Of a stretch of 64,000 nt of DNA, positions 9,804 to 18,206 are shown piece by piece (positions within the stretch are counted from its first letter, which is position 1; each line of letters opens with the position of its first letter). This stretch comes from Kibdelosporangium banguiense. Lineage in GTDB: Bacteria > Actinomycetota > Actinomycetes > Mycobacteriales > Pseudonocardiaceae. The DNA is taken from positions 9,933,203 through 9,997,202 of the forward strand of contig NZ_JAGINW010000001.1 in assembly GCF_017876405.1 (NCBI RefSeq), given 5' to 3'. The notes beneath the pieces were generated by a model. That model saw nothing but the letters and a program-made list of their open reading frames with translations, had not been told where the DNA came from and did not search any database. The position numbers were made by a program, and so were the translations under genes.

Positions 9804-11248
9804 CGGGGATTCTCCTCCGGGGCAGAGGCCGGCACGGTCTGCCTGCGCCTGCCCACACGCTCGATAATGGACAGTGCCGGCGCGGTCATCACGGTCGATA
9901 CCAAGGTCATCAACACGAGCATCGTGAACACGGTCTGGCTGATGACGCCGAGGCTCAGTCCGATGTTCAGTACCACCAGCTCAGTCAGCCCGCGGCAGTT
10001 CATCAGTGCGCCGAGCGACCACGCCGAGCGGCGGTCGATGCCGCTGACCCGGGCCGCGACCGTACTGCCGACCCACTTCGCCAGCACCGCCACCACGATG
10101 ATCAGCGCGCACCAGCCCCACAGGGCCCAGCTGCCTCGCATCAGCCCGAACCGGGTGTGGATGCCGGTGAAAACGAAGAACAGGGGCAGCAGCAGCCCCA
10201 TCGTCACCGCGCGCAACTGCTGCACGATCCGGGTCACCGCCGGATGGTCGCGTGGCGTGATCAGTCCGAACAGGAACGCACCGAAGATGGCGTGGATCCC
10301 GATCGCATCCGTCGCCAGCGCCGACAGCATCAACCCGCCGAGCAGCAGCACCAGCACGGCCGCGTCGTCACGGATCAGGCCGGGACGCCCGCCGGTGCCG
10401 AGCAGGCGGGCCAGCAGGGGCCGGACCAGCCAGATCATCAGCACGAAGAAAGCCAGCGAAAGGCCGACCGTGACGAGCGTGCCGCCCATCGAGTGTCCTT
10501 GCGCCACCGCGGTCACCAGCGCCAGCAGGCACCACGCGGTCACATCGTCGATCGCCGCGCAGGTCAGTGCCAGCGAGGCGAGCGGTGTGTGATCCATCTG
10601 GCGGTCGGTCAGGATCCGGGCCAGCACCGGGAAAGCCGTGATGCTCAGTGCGGCCGCGAAGAACAGCGCGAACGCGATCAGCCCGACTCCACCGCCCACG
10701 CTCGGGTAGAGCGCCAACGCGAGCAGAATGCCTGACAGGAACGGAATCGCGATGCTCACGTGGCTGACGAGCAGTGCGGCACCCACTCGCCGCCGCAGCG
10801 CGCCGGGGTCGAGCTGGTGGCCGATGCCGAACATGAACAGCACCAGTCCCAGCTGCGAGAGCACGTCCAGCGCTGGCACCAGCCGGTCCGGCAGGATCCA
10901 CTGGTAAGCCGCCGGCCACAGCCAGCCCAGCAGGGACGGCCCGAGCAGTACGCCGGCCACGATCTCGCCGATCACCGCGGGCTGGCCGACACGACGGAAC
11001 AGGGCCGCGATCAGCCGGCAGGCCAGGAAGATCACCGGGAGCGCGAACAGCAGTTTCGGTACGACATCGGACCCGGACGCGACGGCTCCGATCGTGCCGT
11101 CGGGCGAGCCGCTCATGCCGATCAGCAGCGCCACCCCGAGCACACCAGGCACCGCGACCAGTAGCACATAGGGCGCAATCAACCGCCCGGCCGCGCGCAG
11201 GGTGCCCCGGCGGGGGGCCGTGTCGGAGCCGGCAGCCATGGCGGACAC
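9800..11248 (-). CDS. Cation:proton antiporter (Kef/CPA2 type)
   Basis: A 482-residue integral membrane protein with about 12 hydrophobic segments and the Na+/H+ exchanger domain (VGQPAVIGEIVAGVLLGPSL, GLVLFMFGIGHQLD). There is no TrkA-N regulatory domain. It may export the product or balance ions during export; such antiporters are recurrent in antibiotic clusters. The GTG at 11248 directly abuts the halogenase stop (TGAGTG); an ATG at 11239 is the alternative start. It is translationally linked to the radical SAM gene downstream. Confidence 0.88.
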   Translation of the reverse strand: MSAMAAGSDTAPRRGTLRAAGRLIAPYVLLVAVPGVLGVALLIGMSGSPDGTIGAVASGSDVVPKLLFALPVIFLACRLIAALFRRVGQPAVIGEIVAGVLLGPSLLGWLWPAAYQWILPDRLVPALDVLSQLGLVLFMFGIGHQLDPGALRRRVGAALLVSHVSIAIPFLSGILLALALYPSVGGGVGLIAFALFFAAALSITAFPVLARILTDRQMDHTPLASLALTCAAIDDVTAWCLLALVTAVAQGHSMGGTLVTVGLSLAFFVLMIWLVRPLLARLLGTGGRPGLIRDDAAVLVLLLGGLMLSALATDAIGIHAIFGAFLFGLITPRDHPAVTRIVQQLRAVTMGLLLPLFFVFTGIHTRFGLMRGSWALWGWCALIIVVAVLAKWVGSTVAARVSGIDRRSAWSLGALMNCRGLTELVVLNIGLSLGVISQTVFTMLVLMTLVSTVMTAPALSIIERVGRRRQTVPASAPEENPR

Positions 11249-12601
11249 TCAGAACAGCGCCGCGGCCGAGGTGGCCTTCAGGTTGCCGAGATGCCGGTGC
11301 CACAGATGGGTCGGATCGGCCTCGACGGCCGCTACGTACTCCTTCATCGCCTTGAGCGCCTCGGGCTCCTCGGCGTCGTAGACGTCGCCCTGCAGCATCC
11401 GGATGACGTCGATGCGGTAGGCCGGGTCATGGATGAACGCCGTGAACAGCACGTTCAGCCGGTAGTACATGGAGATGAAGTCGTACCAGATACGGGTGCC
11501 CCGGCGAAGCGTGCCGGCGTAGTTCTCGAAGCTCTCCTTGCGGAAGTCCCCGGCCGCGTGCGCGGCGATGATGTCCTTCGCGGCCAGGCGGGCGCTGTTC
11601 ATCGCCACGCTCACGCCGCTGGAGAAGATGGGGTCGACGAACCGCGCGGCGTCGCCGATCAGGACCAGACCGTCCCCGGTGATCTGGCGCATCGCGTAGC
11701 TGTAGTCGCCCTCCGCCTTGAGCGGGCGCACCTGTTGCGCGTCCTGCAGGGCCTTCAGCAGTTCCGGCCGGCTGCCGACGGACTCCCAGAAGAACCGGTC
11801 CAGGTCGTCCTTGGCCGCCCTGAACCGCTGCTTCTGCGAGACCACGCCGATCGAGGTGATCGTCTCGGTGATCGGGATCTGCCAGACCCAGGTGTCCTCG
11901 AGCGGCAGGTAGTGCACGAAGATGAAGTCCGCGTCCCCCGGCCGGGTGGCCAGCGACTGCCGGTCGAGGCCGTCGAACCAGGTGTGCACCGCGTACTGGT
12001 TGAAGACCGGGTCGGGCACCTTGACCCGCAGCTGGCTGCCGAGCATGGTCTGCCGGCCGCTCGCGTCGGCGACCATCCGGACCGTGACCGTCGAGCGGTC
12101 TTCGCCGGAGCGCAGGTGCATGACCGGCCTCGTGGGGTCGGTGAAGTCGACGCGGTTGACGCGAGTGCCCTCGAACGCCGTCGCGCCCAGCTCGCGGGCG
12201 TGGTCCAGCAGGATCTGGTCGAACCGGCCGCGGTCGACGTGCCAGGCGTAGACCCGGTCGACACCGGCCTGTTCTCGTTCCTCATAGGCGATTTCCGCGT
12301 AACCGAGAGTGTGTGAATCGGCGTCGAATTCGAGCATGCTGGTCGGCCGGGTGTCGGTCGACGTCCAAGCCGCACCGTATTTGCGCGGGAATCCGGCCGC
12401 TTCGATTTCCCCGATGATGCCGATGTCGTGCATCACCGGAATCACCGCCGGTACCAAGGACTCACCGACGTGTTCCCGGGGGAAACGCGAACTCTCGAAA
12501 ATCACGACGGAAAGGCCGGCTTTGGCAAGGTAGGCGGCCAGCGTGGCACCGGCCGGCCCGCCCCCGATGATGCCCACGTCGTAGTTGAAATCAACGGACA
12601 C
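11249..12601 (-). CDS. FADH2-dependent halogenase
   Basis: The 450-residue flavoprotein has the dinucleotide motif GIIGGGPAGAT (residues 10-20), the family HVGESLVP segment, a Lys74 in the position of the halogenase catalytic lysine (FPRKYGAAW), the halogenase motif WVWQIP at 238-243 and GDAARFVDPIFSSGV near 320. It resembles the halogenases that act on carrier-bound aromatic substrates (pyrrolyl-S-PCP or beta-tyrosyl-S-PCP) more than free-tryptophan enzymes. It sits 39 bases behind a free carrier protein, which supports tethered halogenation. A flavin reductase is not in the window. The GTG start has AAGGGAGAG ahead of it. Confidence 0.9.
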   Translation of the reverse strand: MSVDFNYDVGIIGGGPAGATLAAYLAKAGLSVVIFESSRFPREHVGESLVPAVIPVMHDIGIIGEIEAAGFPRKYGAAWTSTDTRPTSMLEFDADSHTLGYAEIAYEEREQAGVDRVYAWHVDRGRFDQILLDHARELGATAFEGTRVNRVDFTDPTRPVMHLRSGEDRSTVTVRMVADASGRQTMLGSQLRVKVPDPVFNQYAVHTWFDGLDRQSLATRPGDADFIFVHYLPLEDTWVWQIPITETITSIGVVSQKQRFRAAKDDLDRFFWESVGSRPELLKALQDAQQVRPLKAEGDYSYAMRQITGDGLVLIGDAARFVDPIFSSGVSVAMNSARLAAKDIIAAHAAGDFRKESFENYAGTLRRGTRIWYDFISMYYRLNVLFTAFIHDPAYRIDVIRMLQGDVYDAEEPEALKAMKEYVAAVEADPTHLWHRHLGNLKATSAAALF

Positions 12602-12640
12602 GTTGCTCTCCCTTACCGGGTCGTGCGTCGTACGCGGTGG

Positions 12641-12913
12641 TCACGCCTCGTTCTGCCCCAGCGAGCACACCAGGTCGGCGATCCGGTCGATGTTCGAGAA
12701 GTGCTTGCTCACCATCTTCGCCGGCGGTACCCGGACGCCGAATTCGTCCCGAATATGGGCGACCAGCCGCGCGGTTTCGATGGAGTTGAGCACACCCCAT
12801 TCCAACAGCGGTGTCTCGACGGTCAGGCCGATCGAACTGTCGCCGTCGAGCAAATGGCTTTCGATATAGCGGGTGAGGCTGCCAACCACGACCTCACGAC
12901 TCTCCACGGACAT
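12641..12913 (-). CDS. Standalone acyl/peptidyl carrier protein
   Basis: A 90-residue carrier protein. The phosphopantetheine serine is Ser44 in EWGVLNSIETARL; the usual D before S is N here. C-terminal helix III features (HFSNIDRIADLV) follow. It probably holds the substrate of the adjacent halogenase, as in pyrrole-2-carboxylate pathways, though no prolyl ligase or dehydrogenase is inside the window. The ATG at 12913 is chosen because the carrier fold begins there and GGAGGGAAACC precedes it; a longer in-frame start exists at 12955. It heads the carrier-halogenase-antiporter-radical SAM operon. Confidence 0.85.
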   Translation of the reverse strand: MSVESREVVVGSLTRYIESHLLDGDSSIGLTVETPLLEWGVLNSIETARLVAHIRDEFGVRVPPAKMVSKHFSNIDRIADLVCSLGQNEA

Positions 12914-13032
12914 GGTTTCCCTCCGCCGGAATACCGGATTCGCATCGAACGGCATGCCGGGGAATCGGAATGGCGCACACCCACCCCAGCCGCCTCCCGT
13001 CCGAAATTAACCACGGCCGGCAGGCGGCCCAA

Positions 13033-13075
13033 CCCCTACCCGACCCCGCTCATCCCCTGTCCGGCCCGAGTCCCC
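13033..13075 (-). promoter_or_regulatory. AGGGG-type direct repeats upstream of the carrier-halogenase operon (site C)
   Basis: Read toward the carrier gene, GGGG tracts preceded by AA, CA, GC and TA end at 13072, 13054, 13043 and 13033, with spacings of 18, 11 and 10. The centre (GGGGATGAGC) is close to a MalT box (GGGGAKGAGG). A -10-like TAATTT lies about 23 bases beyond the last repeat. The layout resembles the arrays at 2543-2570 and 17604-17631. Confidence 0.45.
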
Positions 13076-13107
13076 TTGACTACCTGGGAGTTTGACGGGC
13101 CACGGCG

Positions 13108-13129
13108 ATGCATGAAACATTTACTGCAT
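13108..13129. promoter_or_regulatory. TetR operator 1, overlapping the tetR start codon
   Basis: A 22-base imperfect palindrome (ATGCA...ATTTACTGCAT) shares ATTTACTGCA with the operator-like palindrome before the MFS gene. It covers the tetR start codon. A TTGACG (13091-13096) and AAACAT (13115-13120) 18 bases apart could be -35 and -10, so repressor binding would block the promoter directly. Confidence 0.6.
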
Positions 13130-13733
13130 GACCGACAGCCGCTCGTTGCTCCTGGCCGCGGCCGTGGAGGCGTTCGCCAAGTACGGCCTGCGCGGCACGC
13201 GGGTGCAGAACATCACGCAGAAGGCCGGCGTGAACGAGCGGATGATCTACCACCACTTCGGCAGCAAGGAAAGGCTGTACGAGGAGGCCATACGCGACCA
13301 GCAGCAGCGCCTGTTCACGGCCTGGAAGCCAGCGCTGAAGCACGCGACCACCCTGCCCCCGTACGAGGGCATGCGAGCCGCGCTGATGAGCTTTGTGGAC
13401 GCGCTCAGCGCGTCGCCACTACTGGTCAAGCTGTGGATGCACGAATCGCTGGGCGGCTGGCAGACGCTGCCACTGCCCGACACCGACACACCGGTGCCCG
13501 AAATGCGCGCCATCTACGAACGGGGGCAGCAGGAAGGCGTCTTCCGCCAAGACTGCCCGTTCTTCGTCATGTACACCACCGCGATGAGCGCGCTGATCGC
13601 GATGCCGATCCTCAGCGGCCGCGACGCGAAGATCATCGCCAACGCCAGCCCGAAACCCGACCAGACCGAGATCCTGGGAATGGTGATCGACCAGCTCATC
13701 GACGGGATGAGCGGACCGTTGCCCCCGCGCTGA
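13128..13733 (+). CDS. TetR/AcrR family repressor
   Basis: The 201-residue protein has the N-terminal TetR helix-turn-helix (residues about 8-54: AAVEAFAKYGLRGTRVQNITQKAGVNERMIYHHFGSKE region) and a variable ligand-binding C-terminus. It lies just upstream of a DHA2 drug exporter, and the two promoters share a palindrome, so it most likely represses both and is released by the pathway product or an intermediate. No Shine-Dalgarno sequence precedes the ATG, and the candidate -10 is only about 7 bases from it, so the mRNA may be leaderless. Confidence 0.92.
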   Translation: MTDSRSLLLAAAVEAFAKYGLRGTRVQNITQKAGVNERMIYHHFGSKERLYEEAIRDQQQRLFTAWKPALKHATTLPPYEGMRAALMSFVDALSASPLLVKLWMHESLGGWQTLPLPDTDTPVPEMRAIYERGQQEGVFRQDCPFFVMYTTAMSALIAMPILSGRDAKIIANASPKPDQTEILGMVIDQLIDGMSGPLPPR

Positions 13734-13737
13734 GCCG

Positions 13738-13761
13738 CCCGGCCGACCTGGCCGGGTTTTT
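13738..13761 (+). terminator. Rho-independent terminator after tetR
   Basis: A perfect 7-base stem CCCGGCC/GGCCGGG with a 5-base loop is followed by five T residues, four bases after the tetR stop. It separates tetR from the exporter transcript. Confidence 0.85.
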
Positions 13762-13771
13762 CGCGCCAGTC

Positions 13772-13793
13772 CTGCAGTAAATATTTACATCAG
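13772..13793. promoter_or_regulatory. TetR operator 2, upstream of the MFS exporter
   Basis: CTGCAGTAAATATTTACATC contains the perfect 12-base palindrome GTAAATATTTAC and shares TGCAGTAAAT with operator 1. It ends just before the AAGGAG ribosome site of the exporter. Confidence 0.65.
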
Positions 13794-13808
13794 TAAGGAG
13801 ACCTCGGC

Positions 13809-15224
13809 ATGACCGGCATCGACTCGCCGCCCCGGCGGTTGTCGCCGCAACTGATCCGGCTTTCGTTCCCGATCCTGCTCATCACACTCGCGGTCCAGCT
13901 CGACGGAACCATGACGTCGGTGGCGCTCAAGACGCTGGTCGGCCAGTTCCACACCACGCTGCCGACCATCCAGGGCGTCGGCACCGGCTACCTGCTCGCG
14001 TTCTGCATGGTCATCCCGGCGGCCGGCTGGGCGATCGACAGGTTCGGTGCCAAGGCCGTCTGGCTCACCTCGATCGCGGTGTTCCTGATCGGTTCGATCG
14101 CCTGCGGCGCCGCCTGGTCGGCGGAGAGCCTGATCGTGTTCCGGGTGTTGCAGGGACTCGGTGGCGGCATGCTGATCCCGGTCAGCCAGGCCACGCTGGT
14201 GCAGTCGGCCAAACCGGCCGAGCTCGGCCGTCTGATGGCGCTGGTCGCCCTGCCCTCGCTGCTGGGCCCGGTGTTCGGGCCCGTGCTGGGCGGCCTGCTG
14301 GTGGACCACGCGTCGTGGCGCTGGATCTTCTACGTCAACGTGCCGATCTGCGCCGCCGCGTTCGCGCTGTCGGTGACCCAGTTCCCTGGCCGCGCCGGGA
14401 AACCGGGCGGTGCCCCGCTGGACCTGCTCGGTCTGCTTCTGATCGCGCCAGGGCTCGGTGCGCTCGCCTATGGCCTGTCCCAGGCGGGAAACCACGGGAG
14501 TCTGGGCGCGCCGACCGTGCTCTGGCCGGCGCTGGCCGGGATCGTGCTGATAGCCGGGTTCGTCTGGCACGTACTGAAAACCCGCGTCGAGCCGCTGATC
14601 GATCTGCGCCTGTTCGGCAGCCGCCCGTTCGCCGCGTCGTCCGGTGTACTGCTCGTCGCCGGCCTCATGCTGTTCGGCAGCAGTCTGCTGCTTCCGTTCT
14701 ACTACCAGCAGGTTCGCGGATACACCGCCGGGCACGCCGGGCTGCTGATGGGCCCGCAGGGCGTGGGCATGGCGATCGCGATGATCTGGTGCGGTCGGCT
14801 CGTGGGCCGGGTGCCGGCCCGCTCACTCGTGCTGAGCGGCGCCATTCTGGTGATCCTCGGGCTGCTTCCGTTGACTGGCCTGGATTCCACGACCAGCCCT
14901 GTCCTGGTGAGCTTCGCGCTCGTCGTGTCCGGTCTGGGCATGGGCGCGATGATGGTGCCCACCATGACGACCGCGTACGACGGTCTCGACCGCGCTGCCG
15001 TGCCACGTGCCACCTCCGCCGTGCGAACCTTCATGCAGCTCGGCGGACCGTTCGGCATGGCGCTGTTCGCCGTTGCCTTGCAGGGCAACCTGTCCGAGGG
15101 CGGCGACCCGGGCGCGGCGTTCGGAACGACCTTCTGGTGGGCGGTCGGCATCGGCGTCTGTGCCATGATTCCTGCCCTTTTCCTGCCGGGGAGCCGCAAA
15201 CAACAACCAAGCCCGGCCGAATGA
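13809..15224 (+). CDS. MFS drug:H+ exporter, DHA2 (EmrB/QacA) type
   Basis: A 471-residue transporter with about 14 hydrophobic segments. It has the DHA2 motif C-type stretch (GLGGGMLIPVSQATL) and a motif A-like loop (DRFGAKAVW). It should pump the cluster product or a toxic intermediate out using the proton gradient. AAGGAG precedes the ATG. Control by the adjacent TetR is likely from the shared palindrome. Its stop is 17 bases from the stop of the convergent acyltransferase. Confidence 0.92.
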   Translation: MTGIDSPPRRLSPQLIRLSFPILLITLAVQLDGTMTSVALKTLVGQFHTTLPTIQGVGTGYLLAFCMVIPAAGWAIDRFGAKAVWLTSIAVFLIGSIACGAAWSAESLIVFRVLQGLGGGMLIPVSQATLVQSAKPAELGRLMALVALPSLLGPVFGPVLGGLLVDHASWRWIFYVNVPICAAAFALSVTQFPGRAGKPGGAPLDLLGLLLIAPGLGALAYGLSQAGNHGSLGAPTVLWPALAGIVLIAGFVWHVLKTRVEPLIDLRLFGSRPFAASSGVLLVAGLMLFGSSLLLPFYYQQVRGYTAGHAGLLMGPQGVGMAIAMIWCGRLVGRVPARSLVLSGAILVILGLLPLTGLDSTTSPVLVSFALVVSGLGMGAMMVPTMTTAYDGLDRAAVPRATSAVRTFMQLGGPFGMALFAVALQGNLSEGGDPGAAFGTTFWWAVGIGVCAMIPALFLPGSRKQQPSPAE

Positions 15225-15241
15225 TCGTCCCGGTGCCCCGG

Positions 15242-16375
15242 TCAGGCGCCGGCCGTCGTCCCCTCTCGTCGGCGACGTGGCTGGCTCCAGCGCAGCATCG
15301 CCGGCTGTTCGACGTAATGGTGCAGCAGGGCGGAAACCCCGACCGTCACGACGAACGCCAGTGCCAGCACGCCAATCGCGACGGGAATCGAGTACGTCGC
15401 CTCGTCCAGCAACAACTGGTGGCCGAAGTGCAGCACCAAGAAGTGGACCATGAAGAAGGCATAGGAGATCCGGCCGAGCCAAAGCATCGCCGGCGTACGG
15501 AACACGGACGACGCGCCGGTCAGGTCGGCGGCGGCCGCCGCCGGAATCACCAGCGCGATCGGAATGATCGTCGGCGCGACAACGCCGTACGGCACGGTGA
15601 CGGTGAACGCCTTGCCCAGGTATCCGGCCACCAGCAGTACCACTGCCGGCCCGAGCGGCAGACGGATCCAGCGTCCGGTCAGAACGATCCGGGCCATGAC
15701 GATGCCGAGCACGAACTCGAGCGTCCGCACCGGCGGAAGGCTGTACACCAGCCACTGCTGTACCCACGTCATCCGCAGCGGGTCCTGCCAGGGCTGCGAC
15801 GGCAAGGCGAAACTCACGACCAGCCCGACGACCGCGATCGCCGCCACGATCAGCCCGGCCCACAGCCACAGCCGCTCCGGCCGGATCCGCTTGACCCACC
15901 GCAGGAGCAACGGAAAGAGCAGGTAGAAGAACGCCTCCACGCTCAGCGACCAGCTCGGCTCGTTGATCGAGAACGGCCGGGGGAACAACGCGTGCAGCAG
16001 GAACAGGCTCGGCAGGTTCATCAGCTCGGCGACGACGTTGCCGAGCGCGAGGCCGATCACCGCACTCGACAGCCACGTCACAAGGTGCACCGGATAGATC
16101 CGCCAGAACCGGCGGCGCCAGAACCGGCGCTTGGTGTCGTCGTCACGGGCCGACCACGTCAGCACGAAACCGCTGAGCACGAAGAAGAAGCTCACACCGG
16201 TGAAACTGCCGGCCAGCGCCGGGTTGACCAGTGCCCGGTTCACCGAGTCGTCGCCGAACAGGTTCTCCGCCATGGCGTGTCCGCAGAACACCATGAACGC
16301 CGCGACGAAACGCATTCCCGTCAGCGACGGCAGCGCGACTCTCGGGGCTTCGGCCGTGGACGCCGTGGTGGACAT
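15242..16375 (-). CDS. Acyltransferase 3 family membrane protein (OafA-like)
   Basis: A 377-residue polytopic protein of about 10 membrane helices with the acyltransferase-3 signature LTGMRFVAAFMVFCGHAM, where His33 is the expected catalytic residue. Members acylate sugars of macrolides, polysaccharides or peptidoglycan using acyl-CoA. Within this cluster it may acylate a sugar of the product. GGAGTCCACA precedes the ATG. It follows the second Gfo/Idh gene by 18 bases on the same strand. Confidence 0.88.
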   Translation of the reverse strand: MSTTASTAEAPRVALPSLTGMRFVAAFMVFCGHAMAENLFGDDSVNRALVNPALAGSFTGVSFFFVLSGFVLTWSARDDDTKRRFWRRRFWRIYPVHLVTWLSSAVIGLALGNVVAELMNLPSLFLLHALFPRPFSINEPSWSLSVEAFFYLLFPLLLRWVKRIRPERLWLWAGLIVAAIAVVGLVVSFALPSQPWQDPLRMTWVQQWLVYSLPPVRTLEFVLGIVMARIVLTGRWIRLPLGPAVVLLVAGYLGKAFTVTVPYGVVAPTIIPIALVIPAAAAADLTGASSVFRTPAMLWLGRISYAFFMVHFLVLHFGHQLLLDEATYSIPVAIGVLALAFVVTVGVSALLHHYVEQPAMLRWSQPRRRREGTTAGA

Positions 16376-16393
16376 TGTGGACTCCGAATCGTC

Positions 16394-17485
16394 TCAGATG
16401 CGGTCGGGAACAGTCGCCGGTCCGGGCACGACCGTGTGGCCGGTGCGAGCCGACGTGTGCATGGCGTCGAGGACGGCCATTGTCGGTCCCTGCTCGGTGA
16501 GCGAGCAGGCCGACGCGAGCGCGGCACCATCGCCATCGAGGATGGCCTCGACCAGTGCCTGTGCGAAACCGACGAACGAGGTCCGGAAGATCGACTGCTT
16601 GTTGCCCCGTTCCGTTTGCGTGACACCGGGTGGTTCGCACGGCGTCATCGGGTCGCCGCGACACGCGACGGACAGCTTTCGGTCGAGGTCGAACCGCGCC
16701 TCGCCGCGGTCGGCGAGCACTTCCACCTCGAACGCGGTCCGGCCGGCCGCGGCCGAGCTGGCGGAAAGCAGTGCACTCGTGCCGTTCGCCCGCACCAGTG
16801 CGGCGAAAGCGACGTCGGCGGCGGTGCGAAGCCGGCCATCGCGGTCGAAGCGAGCCGGGACAACCGCGGTGGTCGTGGTGGACACCGCGTCGAACCGCTG
16901 GTGACCAAGCAGGTAGCCGAGCAGATCGACCAGGTGCGAGCCCATCGCCAGGCGCACCCCGCCGCCGCGCGGGTCGGTGTTCCACGAGAAGGGCGCAGCC
17001 GACGAGAACAGACCGGAGTCCTGTTGGTGGATCCGTATCGAGTAGGGATTCCCGAGGGCGCCGGACACGATTACGTCACGCAGCGCCCGGAGATACGGAT
17101 TGAACCGCAGCTGGTGGTTGACCAGGACCCACTGCCCCTCCGCCTGGCCCGGTTCGATGAATTCCACGAACGTGTCCATGTCCACCGCGACCGGTTTCTC
17201 GATCAGCACGTGCTTTCCGGACGCGAGTGCCGAACGGAAGTGCTCGAGGTGCAGATTGTTCGGTGACGCCACACAGACCAGGTCCAGTTCCGGCATCGCG
17301 CACAGCTGCACGAAATCGTTGCAGGGGAAGGGAATACCATGCTCGGCGGCGACCTCGCGAGCACGCCGCGGACTACTCGCGGCGATGGCGGTGACCGCCG
17401 CCCGCCCGGTCGCGGCAAAAGCCGGGAGATACGTGCGCACGCCCACGCCGGCCCCGATGACACCGACCCGCAGTACTCGAGACAT
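16394..17485 (-). CDS. Gfo/Idh/MocA-family oxidoreductase (2)
   Basis: The 363-residue protein starts with a Rossmann motif (VGVIGAGVGVRTYLPAF) and has the conserved EKPVAVDMDTF segment; the C-terminal alpha/beta domain follows. It is only distantly similar to the other Gfo/Idh protein of this cluster (7020-8012), so the two probably act on different sugar intermediates. The gene forms a two-gene unit with the acyltransferase. Likely role is NAD(P)H-dependent reduction or oxidation of a keto sugar; the exact step is unknown. Confidence 0.85.
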   Translation of the reverse strand: MSRVLRVGVIGAGVGVRTYLPAFAATGRAAVTAIAASSPRRAREVAAEHGIPFPCNDFVQLCAMPELDLVCVASPNNLHLEHFRSALASGKHVLIEKPVAVDMDTFVEFIEPGQAEGQWVLVNHQLRFNPYLRALRDVIVSGALGNPYSIRIHQQDSGLFSSAAPFSWNTDPRGGGVRLAMGSHLVDLLGYLLGHQRFDAVSTTTTAVVPARFDRDGRLRTAADVAFAALVRANGTSALLSASSAAAGRTAFEVEVLADRGEARFDLDRKLSVACRGDPMTPCEPPGVTQTERGNKQSIFRTSFVGFAQALVEAILDGDGAALASACSLTEQGPTMAVLDAMHTSARTGHTVVPGPATVPDRI

Positions 17486-17603
17486 CGCGAATTCCTTCGG
17501 AAACAGAAAACCTGCCCGGCATGTCGGCGGTGAACTGCCGCCGGCGCGCAGCGTAAGCAGCCGTGACGAGTTTCGCCAAGCGGCAACGGAACTGATCCGG
17601 CCA

Positions 17604-17631
17604 CTAGGGGCCCCCAGGGGCTCGGTAAGGG
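17604..17631 (+). promoter_or_regulatory. TAGGGG-type triple direct repeat upstream of the cupin gene (site B)
   Basis: CTAGGGG (17604), CCAGGGG (17614) and GTAAGGG (17625) lie 10 and 11 bases apart. A -10-like TAGTTA (17651) follows about 19 bases after the last repeat. This repeats the design seen before the Dieckmann/NRPS and carrier/halogenase operons. Confidence 0.45.
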
Positions 17632-17703
17632 TAGTGACCCGTCGGAGCTGTAGTTACGTTGACGCACAACGGATCTGGCGGCATTCGGCGATGGGAGCCA
17701 ACG

Positions 17704-18198
17704 ATGCGCAGGGTGGTCACCGGGCTGGACGCGAGCGGCAAAGGCACGGTGCTTTCCGACGGCCCGCCCCAGGCGGTGTTCGGGATCTCCGGCCCCGATG
17801 CCGACCATCTGACCATCGTCGGCCTGCCGGACGTGCCCGAGCGGATACCGGACGGCCAGACCGCGGGCGCCGAACTGTGGGCCAGCGACGCGTCGCCGGC
17901 GCGGTCCGACCAGCCGGATCTCACCACCGGCCTGGACTTTTTCCACACCGAGCCGCTCGGCACCGGGATCACCTGGCTCTACAGCACCTGGGGTGCGCAC
18001 ACCGAGTCCGGCTTCCACCAGACGAAGACCCTCGACCTGGTCTTCGTCGTCGCCGGCAGCATCGAGCTGCTGCTGGAGGACGAGTCGGTGATCCTGCTCG
18101 AACAAGGCGACACGGTGGTCATTCCGGGCCTGGTGCACGCTTGGCGCACCGGCGAGCATCGGCCGACGCTGCTGCAGGTGATCCAGAAGCTCGCCTGA
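17704..18198 (+). CDS. Cupin-domain protein
   Basis: A 164-residue protein whose C-terminal half is a cupin-2 barrel: motif 1 around residues 100-122 (GAHTESGFHQTKTLDLV, VVAGSIEL) and motif 2 around 128-150 (EQGDTVVIPGLVHAWRTG). His and Asp/Glu residues could bind a metal. The ATG at 17704 is chosen because GGGAGCC precedes it. It is monocistronic, converges on the LuxR gene and has its own activator-like repeats, which suggests it belongs to the pathway. It could be an isomerase, dioxygenase or regulator; the function is not known. Confidence 0.8.
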   Translation: MRRVVTGLDASGKGTVLSDGPPQAVFGISGPDADHLTIVGLPDVPERIPDGQTAGAELWASDASPARSDQPDLTTGLDFFHTEPLGTGITWLYSTWGAHTESGFHQTKTLDLVFVVAGSIELLLEDESVILLEQGDTVVIPGLVHAWRTGEHRPTLLQVIQKLA

Positions 18199-18206
18199 TG
18201 CGGCGC

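Noticed and set aside
14315..17266. 983-residue plus-strand open frame
   Set aside because: It overlaps the MFS gene in another frame and is antisense to the acyltransferase and second Gfo/Idh genes; no domain is recognisable.
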